Below, piece after piece: positions 57,761-64,000 of a stretch of DNA of 64,000 nucleotides. Origin of the DNA: Paenibacillus sp. JJ-100. GTDB taxonomy: Bacteria; Bacillota; Bacilli; Paenibacillales; Paenibacillaceae. The notes beneath the pieces are model-generated. The model was not told where the DNA came from and did no database searches. It was given only the letters and a program-made list of their open reading frames with translations. The stretch lies in the NCBI RefSeq assembly GCF_948329825.1, contig NZ_CAOJCM010000001.1, forward strand, positions 496,001 to 560,000, read 5' to 3'. The stretch's first letter is position 1; each line of letters opens with the position of its first letter. The position numbers were made by a program, and so were the translations under genes.

Positions 57761-57796
57761 AAACAGACGGTGCAATGATGCGCCGTCTGTTTGTTT
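57761..57796 (+). terminator. Terminator of the alpha-xylosidase gene
   Basis: A 13-bp stem AAACAGACGGTGC / GCGCCGTCTGTTT with one G-U pair, 6-nt loop, then GTTT, 23 nt after the stop. Confidence 0.8.
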
Positions 57797-57918
57797 ATCC
57801 GTATAAGACAGAACAAGGAAGGATACGGGATATCCATTTTGACATATGCTGAATAATCAACCTCAGATCAACAGACAATAACGCTAATGTGTGTAAAATC
57901 TGCGAAGGTGGTTAGGGT

Positions 57919-59253
57919 ATGTCTGATAAAAAGTGGGACCTCGTCGCACTTGCCTCTATACCTGTGATTATGACTTTGGGGAATTCCATGCTTATACCGA
58001 TTCTGCCACAGATTGAACGGGAATTGAAGGTATCTTCATTTAAGATCAGTATGTTGATTACGGTGTACGCTGTAGTGGCTATTCTGTTAATTCCGCTGGC
58101 TGGATATTTATCGGATCGATTCGGCAGGAAAGTCGTGATTATTCCCAGCCTTATTATCGCAGCTGTCGGTGGGGCCGTTGCAGGAGTTGCTGCATGGATG
58201 ATGAACGGTAATATCGCGTACTGGACTATCCTTTCAGGGAGATTTTTGCAAGGTATTGGCGCAGCTGGCGCATTCCCGATCGTGATTCCGCTTGTGGGAG
58301 ACATGTTTAAGAATGAAGATGAAGTGAGTAAGAGTCTGGGAATTATTGAGACCTCAAACACGTTTGGCAAAGTGCTTAGTCCCATTCTTGGTGCAGCGCT
58401 TGCTGTCTGGTTATGGTATTCTCCTTTTTTGGCTATTCCGGTGCTTTGTCTCATTTCATTGATTTTGGTAATTTTTCTGGTCAAAACGCCTAAAAAGAAA
58501 GAAAAACCGCCGACATTCTCTGAATTTGTTGCCTCCATTCGTGATGTTCTAAAGGAAAAAGGACGATGGTTATATGCCTTGTTTGCAATCGGTGGCATTT
58601 GCATGTTCCTTATTTTTGGTGTACTTTATTATCTTTCTGAAACACTCGAGAGTGAGTTTGCACTTAAAGGGGTGGTCAAAGGACTTGTACTTGCCATCCC
58701 TCTGGCTGCGTTATGTCTTGCCTCATTTGTTGCAGGGAAATGGATTGGTAAAGATAAGTCCAGAATGAAATGGCTTGGTTTTGCTGGACTTGCTCTGGTG
58801 ACTGTTTCGTTAGGGATCATAGGTGTATTTGATAATATTTACGTTGTAGTGGGGCTGTTCACGTTGGGAAGTGCTGGTATCGGAGCTGCGTTACCATGTC
58901 TGGATACACTGATTACAGAAGGTGTGGACAAAAAGCAGAGAGGGACAATTACAGCCCTGTTCAGCAGTATGCGGTTTATTGGGGTTTCGCTTGGTCCTCC
59001 TGTTGTGTCTTTGCTGATTGGTTCTCACCATTTTTTGCTTTTCGGTATTCTGGCTGCTTCTGGAGCCGTTGGAGGTTTGCTTACTTTACTTGCTGTTAAG
59101 CCGGAGAAGGGCGGCAAGTCGTCCTCTGGAAGTGGTTCGAAGCAGGATCAGGATCGTCAAGAATCTCTTCATACCAAGCAAAAAGAAGATCATGAAACAG
59201 GCCCGATGTTTAGACGTCGTGTTCCCTTACCTCGGAAAAAAAGTCCATATTGA
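57919..59253 (+). CDS. MFS transporter, drug/H+ antiporter-like
   Basis: Proton-driven exporter of the major facilitator superfamily; substrate unknown. About 12 to 14 helices. The conserved loop 2-3 motif is GYLSDRFGRKVVII, and GRFLQGIGAAGAFPI resembles the antiporter motif C region of drug exporters. The C-terminus (about 395-444) is a hydrophilic tail rich in Lys, Gln, Ser and Asp. 444 residues. ATG at 57919 follows AAGGTGG. It is separated from the alpha-xylosidase gene by a terminator and followed by one, so it is transcribed alone. Confidence 0.88.
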   Translation: MSDKKWDLVALASIPVIMTLGNSMLIPILPQIERELKVSSFKISMLITVYAVVAILLIPLAGYLSDRFGRKVVIIPSLIIAAVGGAVAGVAAWMMNGNIAYWTILSGRFLQGIGAAGAFPIVIPLVGDMFKNEDEVSKSLGIIETSNTFGKVLSPILGAALAVWLWYSPFLAIPVLCLISLILVIFLVKTPKKKEKPPTFSEFVASIRDVLKEKGRWLYALFAIGGICMFLIFGVLYYLSETLESEFALKGVVKGLVLAIPLAALCLASFVAGKWIGKDKSRMKWLGFAGLALVTVSLGIIGVFDNIYVVVGLFTLGSAGIGAALPCLDTLITEGVDKKQRGTITALFSSMRFIGVSLGPPVVSLLIGSHHFLLFGILAASGAVGGLLTLLAVKPEKGGKSSSGSGSKQDQDRQESLHTKQKEDHETGPMFRRRVPLPRKKSPY

Positions 59254-59290
59254 CTGGCATTACGGATGAGTACTCTAATTTTATCAAATG

Positions 59291-59351
59291 AAAACGCGTT
59301 TACGACCCAAAAGCAGATTACAGCTGCTTGTTAGGTGGTAAACGCGTTTTT
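59291..59351. terminator. Large terminator between convergent MFS genes
   Basis: A perfect 13-bp outer stem AAAACGCGTTTAC / GTAAACGCGTTTT, an inner AAGCAG / CTGCTT stem and T residues after it. The symmetrical A and T flanks make it suitable for both strands. Confidence 0.85.
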
Positions 59352-59443
59352 GTTCATTGACGCATGATGAGCGTGATACTGAGTGTTCATTACACAAGCG
59401 GTGCTACAATAGGAAGCAGGTTAGCGTTCTGTAAAAGTCAAAG

Positions 59444-60781
59444 TTATGTTCTCTTTTCGGATTCTGATTCCAAGGAAACAGAGTTCTTCGACTCATCGTT
59501 CTCTGTTGCAGCAATATGAGTATGAGATAACAGAGAATACGTTTCGATATGGAAACTGCCGCTTCGTTTTCCTTGAATCAAGTAGATGACCAGAAAGACT
59601 ACGATGAACAGGACGGAGTAACGATACATTTCCGTATAGCTTGTTATAGAAGCAATGGCGCCTAGCAGCAACGCCCCTATTGCAATACCCAGATCAAGTG
59701 TATTCAAGAACATGCCATTAGCCATACCACGCTGAGCTGGAGAAACAACTTGTATCATCCATGTCTGCAATGTGGATTGCATCGACCCGTAACCAATTCC
59801 ATATATAAACGCAGCGATAAACAGCATTGGCATCGTAGTTGCCCATGAGAGCGTAATAAGTCCAATTGCGACACAGATCGCTCCGGGAATTAATAATGCT
59901 TTGGGTCCTTTGTTGTCATATAGTCGGCCGGCGAACGGTCTGACTAATAGAACCGCAAGTGCATTAAACAGGAAAAACAGCGCAGGGTTTGCCAAGTTAG
60001 CTTCTTTTCCATACAAAACGATAAATCCAACCACTCCACCGTACGTTATTGAAAGCAATCCGTTCAGTACACTTGGTAGAATTAGTTTACGATTAAATGG
60101 CAATTTCTCTGTAGGACGAGATTGATTACTCGCAACAGTTGCGACCGACCCCGCTTGGATAGACTGATTGGTGGCAGTCGGCTGTGTGCGAACTGCTTTT
60201 TTACGCGTCAAGCTGTAACTGAGGGGATAGATTACGGCAATCACTCCGGCGGTACATAGCATTAAGGTAACAAATCCAGCTTCTTGCAGCAGGGTTACTC
60301 CAATAATCGGTCCCATGGACATCGCAAGACTCGTAGATAATCCAAAGTATCCCATGCCTTCGCCCATGCGTTTTACGGGCACAATGTCAGAAGCCATCGT
60401 TGGAAATGCGGTACTGCTCATCCCGAATCCAACGCCGAACAACATACGGAGTAATAACAGTACAGCAATTCCCGCAGCAAAATAATAGCCAAGCGTGGCG
60501 AGCAGGGCTACGGACAGTCCCATATAAATCATTGCATTACGCAAACCCTTCTCCAGCGCTCTCGCAGAGAAAAGTCTGGCTGCAACGGCACTTAGAGCAA
60601 ATAAAAAGGTGAACAGACTGACTTGAAATGCGTTCGCATGGAATCGATCTTGCACATAGGAAGGTAGCGGTGAAATAATCATGTGCAGTTGCAAAAACAA
60701 TAGGAAGTTACATAACATCAGTAAAATAAAATCGGCTGTCCATAATCGGACAGGTGCAGATTGATTTTTCATTGGAGACAT
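59444..60781 (-). CDS. MFS transporter, co-transcribed with a MarR repressor
   Basis: Major facilitator superfamily protein of 445 residues with about 12 helices. The first half carries FLFALSAVAARLFSARALEKG and LRMLFGVGFGMSSTAFPTM, the second LVRPFAGRLYDNKGPKALLI, a motif A copy. A central loop and the C-terminal tail are polar. It most likely exports a toxic compound, since its gene lies 18 nt after a MarR-family gene in the same direction. ATG at 60781 on the minus strand follows AAGGGGGAA. Substrate unknown. Confidence 0.9.
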   Translation of the reverse strand: MSPMKNQSAPVRLWTADFILLMLCNFLLFLQLHMIISPLPSYVQDRFHANAFQVSLFTFLFALSAVAARLFSARALEKGLRNAMIYMGLSVALLATLGYYFAAGIAVLLLLRMLFGVGFGMSSTAFPTMASDIVPVKRMGEGMGYFGLSTSLAMSMGPIIGVTLLQEAGFVTLMLCTAGVIAVIYPLSYSLTRKKAVRTQPTATNQSIQAGSVATVASNQSRPTEKLPFNRKLILPSVLNGLLSITYGGVVGFIVLYGKEANLANPALFFLFNALAVLLVRPFAGRLYDNKGPKALLIPGAICVAIGLITLSWATTMPMLFIAAFIYGIGYGSMQSTLQTWMIQVVSPAQRGMANGMFLNTLDLGIAIGALLLGAIASITSYTEMYRYSVLFIVVFLVIYLIQGKRSGSFHIETYSLLSHTHIAATENDESKNSVSLESESEKRT

Positions 60782-60799
60782 TCCCCCTTGTTGTAATAG

Positions 60800-61222
60800 T
60801 TACAGGTTGTGACTCATGAGGGAAAGAGTATGTTTAAATGCTTCCATCTGGTCTTCGGGTATACCTTCAGCAAGTTTTTTATTCATTTCTCTTTCGATTG
60901 GAACAAGCACGTCAATTAAAGCTTTCCCTTCTTTTGTAGGAAATAACAGATATGCTCTACGGTCTTGTTCGCTTGTCCGGCGTTCTACCCAGCCTTTCTT
61001 TTCCAATAAATCAATGATCCGAGCTGTTGTAGGCTGGTCTTTAAAAACACGGGCCGCCATTTCTTTCTGATTCACACCCTCCGAACGGACGACATTAAAC
61101 AGCACAGAAAATTGTTCTGTGGTGATATCGTAGGGTTTAAACTGTGCTGCCAGCAAGGCAGCCATTTTTCGGTGAGTAAGTCCGAGCATGAATCCGACAG
61201 ATTGCTCTAGGGAATAATCCAT
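60800..61222 (-). CDS. MarR family transcriptional repressor of the MFS operon
   Basis: A winged-helix repressor of 140 residues. Recognition region VNQKEMAARVFKDQPTTARI, then the wing with RRTSEQDRRAYLLFPTKEGK, including the DRR motif. Its gene is the first of a two-gene operon with the MFS exporter, and a perfect inverted repeat overlaps its own consensus promoter, indicating autorepression relieved by a ligand. ATG at 61222 (minus) has GCGAGG 11 nt upstream, a modest site. Confidence 0.93.
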   Translation of the reverse strand: MDYSLEQSVGFMLGLTHRKMAALLAAQFKPYDITTEQFSVLFNVVRSEGVNQKEMAARVFKDQPTTARIIDLLEKKGWVERRTSEQDRRAYLLFPTKEGKALIDVLVPIEREMNKKLAEGIPEDQMEAFKHTLSLMSHNL

Positions 61223-61266
61223 GAACTAGTGAACCTCGCTCTCCATAGAAATGACCTCTAAAATTT

Positions 61267-61305
61267 AAATACTTGTTATGACAATTATATGTGAAACAAG
61301 TATTT
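61267..61305. promoter_or_regulatory. Operator of the MarR-MFS operon
   Basis: AAATACTTGTT (61267-61277) and AACAAGTATTT (61295-61305), a perfect 11-bp inverted repeat with 17-nt spacing. One arm falls in the promoter spacer, the other at the expected transcription start, so a bound repressor would cover the -10 box. Confidence 0.7.
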
Positions 61306-61312
61306 TTGTCAA
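61284..61312 (-). promoter_or_regulatory. Consensus sigma-A promoter of the MarR-MFS operon
   Basis: On the minus strand TTGACA (61312-61307), a 17-bp spacer and TATAAT (61289-61284), an exact match to both boxes with ideal spacing. Such a strong promoter would need tight repression, which the embedded inverted repeat can supply. Confidence 0.85.
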
Positions 61313-61426
61313 AGGAGATCAACGACGAAGATCAGTGCTGGACGATGCAAACTGTATACAAACCTGTTAGAATAAGGATGGAAAATCCTTCGGAATCATA
61401 AATCTAATATATAAGGAGTGTTTACA

Positions 61427-61900
61427 ATGCTTAAAAATATTCCTGCCATGCTTCCACCAGAGCTCCTCAAGCTAATGGCCGAAATGGGTCATGGTGATGA
61501 ACTTGTACTCTGTGATGCCAACTTCCCGGCTGCCAGCCATGCACAGCGATTAGTACGATGTGATGGAGTGGGCACGGTGCAGTTACTAGAAGCGATATTA
61601 GAGCTATTTCCGCTGGATACTTATGTGGACCGGCCAGCTACCGTAATGCAGGTAGTCAAGGGAGATCCGGTCATTCCGATCATCTGGGAGGATTACCGAA
61701 GGTTGATCGAAGAGTATGAAGACATAAGCGATGCTCTGGAATACGAAGAACGCTTTAATTTTTATAATCGTGCGGGTAAGGCGTATGTCATCATTGCAAC
61801 AGGAGAACGGGCACAATATGCCAACCTGATTTTAAAAAAAGGAGTCATTTTCCCTGAATCCAAACCTGCTCATGTGCGGGTACATTCGGAGCCCAAATAG
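61427..61900 (+). CDS. RbsD/FucU family sugar mutarotase
   Basis: Interconverts anomers of a monosaccharide, fucose in FucU proteins or ribose in RbsD. The start LPPELLKLMAEMGHGDELVLCDANFPA carries the conserved His and Asp of the family, and ERFNFYNRAGKAYVIIATGE near the C-terminus resembles the FucU branch. 157 residues. ATG at 61427 follows AAGGAG with 8-nt spacing; the GTG at 61418 overlaps that site. No fucose or ribose genes are adjacent, so its substrate is uncertain. Confidence 0.87.
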   Translation: MLKNIPAMLPPELLKLMAEMGHGDELVLCDANFPAASHAQRLVRCDGVGTVQLLEAILELFPLDTYVDRPATVMQVVKGDPVIPIIWEDYRRLIEEYEDISDALEYEERFNFYNRAGKAYVIIATGERAQYANLILKKGVIFPESKPAHVRVHSEPK

Positions 61901-61923
61901 TACATAGCTAGAGCGACGTAGCT

Positions 61924-61947
61924 GACGAGGCTTTCGTCGTTTTTTTA
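61924..61947 (+). terminator. Probable terminator after the mutarotase gene
   Basis: Short GACGA / TCGTC stem followed by GTTTTTTT. The stem is only 5 bp, so confidence is limited. Confidence 0.5.
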
Positions 61948-62086
61948 CGTTGGTATGTGTGGAACATACATGGATTTCTGCAAACTTTGTTCCGTTTATT
62001 GAATGGGGTAAGGGTACATTGTCTTATACAATGAACATAGATCAGATATCTCTAACCATGGAATGGCGCGGGAGGGACTAAGAAGA

Positions 62087-62596
62087 ATGAAAATTGTAAT
62101 TAGACAAGCAAGTTTAAGTGATCTTTCTGAAGTATCAAGGCTTTTTAATGAATACCGCATGTTCTATGGCCAGCATTCAGACCTGGAGGCGTGTACTTGC
62201 TTCATACAGGAAAGGATTCGTAATAATGAGTCCCTAATTTTTATTGCCGAATGGAAGGAACAAAGACGAGAATCGTTAGCAGCAGCTACGGTCATGGATG
62301 AAAAGGAGCATGAATCAGCGATCACGGCTGTAGGTCTAGTGCAGATTTATCCAAGCTTCAGTTCAGTATCCATGGGACCAATCTGGATCATCAATGACTT
62401 ATATGTGGATTCATACTATCGTCAACAAGGGATTGGACGAAAGCTGATGCAGGCTGTCATGAAGCAGGCAAAGGAGCATCAAATTGTTCGTATTACACTT
62501 TCAACGGCCTTAAGCAATGAGCGAGCACAAGCATTGTATACATCAGAAGGATATACACAGGATCTGAGCTTCATGTATTATGAATGTAACGTATAG
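62087..62596 (+). CDS. GNAT family N-acetyltransferase
   Basis: Acetyl-CoA-dependent acetyltransferase; acceptor unknown. The fold is recognisable from IVIRQASLSDLSEVSRLFNEY at the start, the strand INDLYVDSYYRQQGIGRKLM, which holds the acetyl-CoA-binding Q-x-x-G-x-G loop, and the final LSNERAQALYTSEGY. 169 residues, a single GNAT domain. ATG at 62087 is preferred because GGGAGGG lies 10 nt upstream; the in-frame ATG at 62063 precedes it. The next gene starts 55 nt downstream and may be co-transcribed. Confidence 0.9.
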   Translation: MKIVIRQASLSDLSEVSRLFNEYRMFYGQHSDLEACTCFIQERIRNNESLIFIAEWKEQRRESLAAATVMDEKEHESAITAVGLVQIYPSFSSVSMGPIWIINDLYVDSYYRQQGIGRKLMQAVMKQAKEHQIVRITLSTALSNERAQALYTSEGYTQDLSFMYYECNV

Positions 62597-62651
62597 CTTA
62601 ACGTATGAATTGAATCAAAAGCTAAACATGAGGAAAGGAGGGGCTGCCGGC

Positions 62652-63272
62652 ATGATGCAGTGGATTGCGATGCTCACGATGCTGATTGATCATATAGGCG
62701 CGGTTTTTTTTCCTTATATGATGGAACTGAGAATTATCGGGCGCATTGCGTTTCCGATCTACGCTTTTGCCGTATACATTGGCTACCAACATACAAGAAA
62801 TGTACAAAAATACATATGGCGGCTGTTCTGGATCGCGGTGATGTCACAGGTGCCATTTATGGCCGCGTTTAATCATATCTCACTAAATGTGGTCTGGACC
62901 TTGTGGTCGGCATTGCTTGTTCTGCTGGTTCTGGATAAGCTTCCTTCCAAACTGCTGGGTATTCCGATCGTTATCGGGGCAGGGATAGTAATGGAATGGA
63001 CACACATGGACTATGGCATGTATGGCTTGCTTTTGGTGCTGTTGTTCCGTTATTTCAAAGGTATGGGGCTAGTTATGGCACATGTCATATTAAATGTACT
63101 TTATATGTTGGTTTACTATAGCTCGTTACAGATGTATAGTGCGCTAGCAACGACGGGGATTGTTATTGCACAGTATTATCAGGCTGGATTTCGTTTGAAA
63201 GGACCGCGGTGGATATGGCGTTACTTCTATCCCGTACATCTGGCAATCATTGCAGTGATCCGCTGGATATAG
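62652..63272 (+). CDS. TraX family membrane protein
   Basis: A 206-residue protein with about seven membrane helices. TraX-like features: MLTMLIDHIGAVFFP at the start, ELRIIGRIAFPIYAFAVYIGY, and SQVPFMAAFNHISLNVVWTL. TraX acetylates F-pilin in E. coli; the chromosomal Firmicute homologues have no established role and there is no conjugation gene here. ATG at 62652 follows AAAGGAGGGG. An open frame to 62580 lacks such a site and would overlap the preceding gene. Confidence 0.87.
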   Translation: MMQWIAMLTMLIDHIGAVFFPYMMELRIIGRIAFPIYAFAVYIGYQHTRNVQKYIWRLFWIAVMSQVPFMAAFNHISLNVVWTLWSALLVLLVLDKLPSKLLGIPIVIGAGIVMEWTHMDYGMYGLLLVLLFRYFKGMGLVMAHVILNVLYMLVYYSSLQMYSALATTGIVIAQYYQAGFRLKGPRWIWRYFYPVHLAIIAVIRWI

Positions 63273-63296
63273 AGCCTGATTACAATTATACGTGAA

Positions 63297-63346
63297 AATC
63301 AAAAGCCACTTTGTTGCCTGGATAGGCGACAGAGTGGCTTTTGATT
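63297..63346. terminator. Terminator between TraX and the reductase gene, probably bidirectional
   Basis: An 18-bp stem AATCAAAAGCCACTTTGT / ACAGAGTGGCTTTTGATT with one G-U pair, and an inner 13-nt loop. The T residues within each arm suit both directions; genes on either side converge. Confidence 0.75.
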
Positions 63347-63388
63347 TGTTACTACATATAGATACCATTAAACATCCGATCGATTCGA

Positions 63389-64000
63389 TTAATCTGCGAT
63401 CGAAGTTTTACCGTAATTCGGGCGAATCGGTGCTGGGAAATAACCGATCTGAACAGCATAGTCCAGCATGATGTTAATGAACCGATCATCGGTTTTGGCG
63501 CAGTGAATTCCGGCTGGTTCGACGTATGCGGTCGTTACTGGTGATGCATACACGTAAGCGGAATCCTTAGCCCCGTCACCTTCCAGCTGGGCGATGGCAA
63601 GTTGTAAAGCTTCAGGTTCTTTAGGAATGTCGGCATTAAACAACCAGCGGTTATAGTCTTCAAACGGCATGGTTTCCACATCATATCCAGCACGTCGCAC
63701 AGCTTCAATTAATTCATCATAAGGTATTGCCTCAGGATTACAGATGTGGAACACGCGATTAGCCGTATCCTCACGCAAGGCCAGATGAACGATTGCTTGG
63801 CTGGCATAATCGATAGGTGTGAAATCCATCATCCAGTCTGCAGCAGGGGCTTTGCCCAGCAGCAGCATCGCTTTGATCATGCGATAAATGGCGTTACTGT
63901 CGATATTCGTCTGAAAGCGGCCTGTTTGAGAGTCACATGTCAGATTACCTGCACGGTAGATGCTGACAGGCACGCCTTCTTCAGCAGCGGCCATAAGCAC
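63389..64000 (-). CDS. C-terminal thioester reductase domain, probable NRPS/PKS release module (partial)
   Basis: The 3' end of a gene that continues beyond base 64000; 203 residues are visible. The sequence resembles the C-terminal half of the SDR-type (male-sterility/thioester reductase) domain that reductively releases peptides from NRPS enzymes: VSIYRAGNLT, DFTPIDYASQAIVHLAL, FHICNPEAIPYDELIE. The NADPH-binding motif and any adenylation or carrier domains would lie outside the window. A stand-alone reductase or carboxylic acid reductase tail is an alternative. The family assignment is fairly sure, the size of the protein unknown. Confidence 0.8.
   Translation of the reverse strand: MLMAAAEEGVPVSIYRAGNLTCDSQTGRFQTNIDSNAIYRMIKAMLLLGKAPAADWMMDFTPIDYASQAIVHLALREDTANRVFHICNPEAIPYDELIEAVRRAGYDVETMPFEDYNRWLFNADIPKEPEALQLAIAQLEGDGAKDSAYVYASPVTTAYVEPAGIHCAKTDDRFINIMLDYAVQIGYFPAPIRPNYGKTSIAD

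Noticed and set aside
57919..59253. MFS gene as the missing transporter for isoprimeverose/xyloglucan sugars
   Set aside because: A terminator separates it from the alpha-xylosidase gene and its motifs resemble drug exporters more than sugar symporters.

Overview
The window reads as a chromosomal segment of a Paenibacillus-like Firmicute. The signs are: strong AAGGAGG-type ribosome binding sites with frequent TTG and GTG starts; three YesM/YesN-type two-component systems sitting beside carbohydrate ABC importers; an S-layer-homology (SLH) anchored exoprotein; CcpA-type cre sites; a HelD protein; and intracellular glycosidases. Species is not determinable from the sequence alone. No rRNA, tRNA, insertion sequence, phage gene or CRISPR array was seen, and no clearly broken gene.

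Layout. 1-1529: tail of an arsenic resistance operon (arsB partial, arsC). 1934-3844: an OatA-like membrane acyltransferase with an SGNH domain. 4076-13355 (locus A): solute-binding lipoprotein, two permeases, sensor kinase, AraC-type response regulator and a GH2 beta-mannosidase, best read as beta-mannoside uptake and hydrolysis. 13599-17996: a 1465-residue secreted, SLH-anchored protein with two esterase domains under a consensus promoter and a perfect cre site. 18222-24509: LacI regulator, FAD monooxygenase with a divergent MarR regulator, a small YneQ-like protein, a polysaccharide deacetylase, a YwbE protein and an orphan multi-spanning transporter.

24885-32024 (locus B): a second kinase/regulator pair with two permeases and a DUF3502-type binding protein but no glycosidase. 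32194-32892: unknown membrane protein. 33233-43790 (locus C): a third kinase/regulator pair, binding protein, two permeases, a GH53 endo-galactanase without a signal peptide and a GH42 beta-galactosidase, a type I galactan (pectin side chain) utilisation locus. None of the three importers has its own ATPase, so all presumably share an MsmX-like ATPase encoded elsewhere.

44061-54213: housekeeping and mixed genes: malic enzyme with a coupled HD-domain protein, an aromatic acid exporter family protein, a flavin split-barrel protein, HelD, adenine deaminase and a TIM-barrel-like lipoprotein. 54312-57737: AraC regulator divergent from a YicI-type GH31 alpha-xylosidase, with an 11-bp direct repeat spaced 21 bp and a cre site between them. 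57919-63272: two MFS exporters (one behind a MarR repressor with a consensus promoter embedded in a perfect inverted repeat), an RbsD/FucU mutarotase, a GNAT acetyltransferase and a TraX-family membrane protein. 63389-64000: the 3' end, on the minus strand, of a thioester-reductase domain protein, probably the release domain of a nonribosomal peptide synthetase that continues past the window.

The dominant theme is plant and yeast cell-wall polysaccharide scavenging: surface esterases and undiscovered secreted depolymerases would release oligosaccharides, binding proteins sensed by the YesM-type kinases would import them, and cytoplasmic GH2, GH42, GH53 and GH31 enzymes would finish the hydrolysis, with CcpA setting priority. 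No wholly new system was identified; the most unusual items are the tandem-esterase SLH protein, the cytoplasmic GH53, the enzyme-less locus B and several unexplained palindromes and repeats in promoters.
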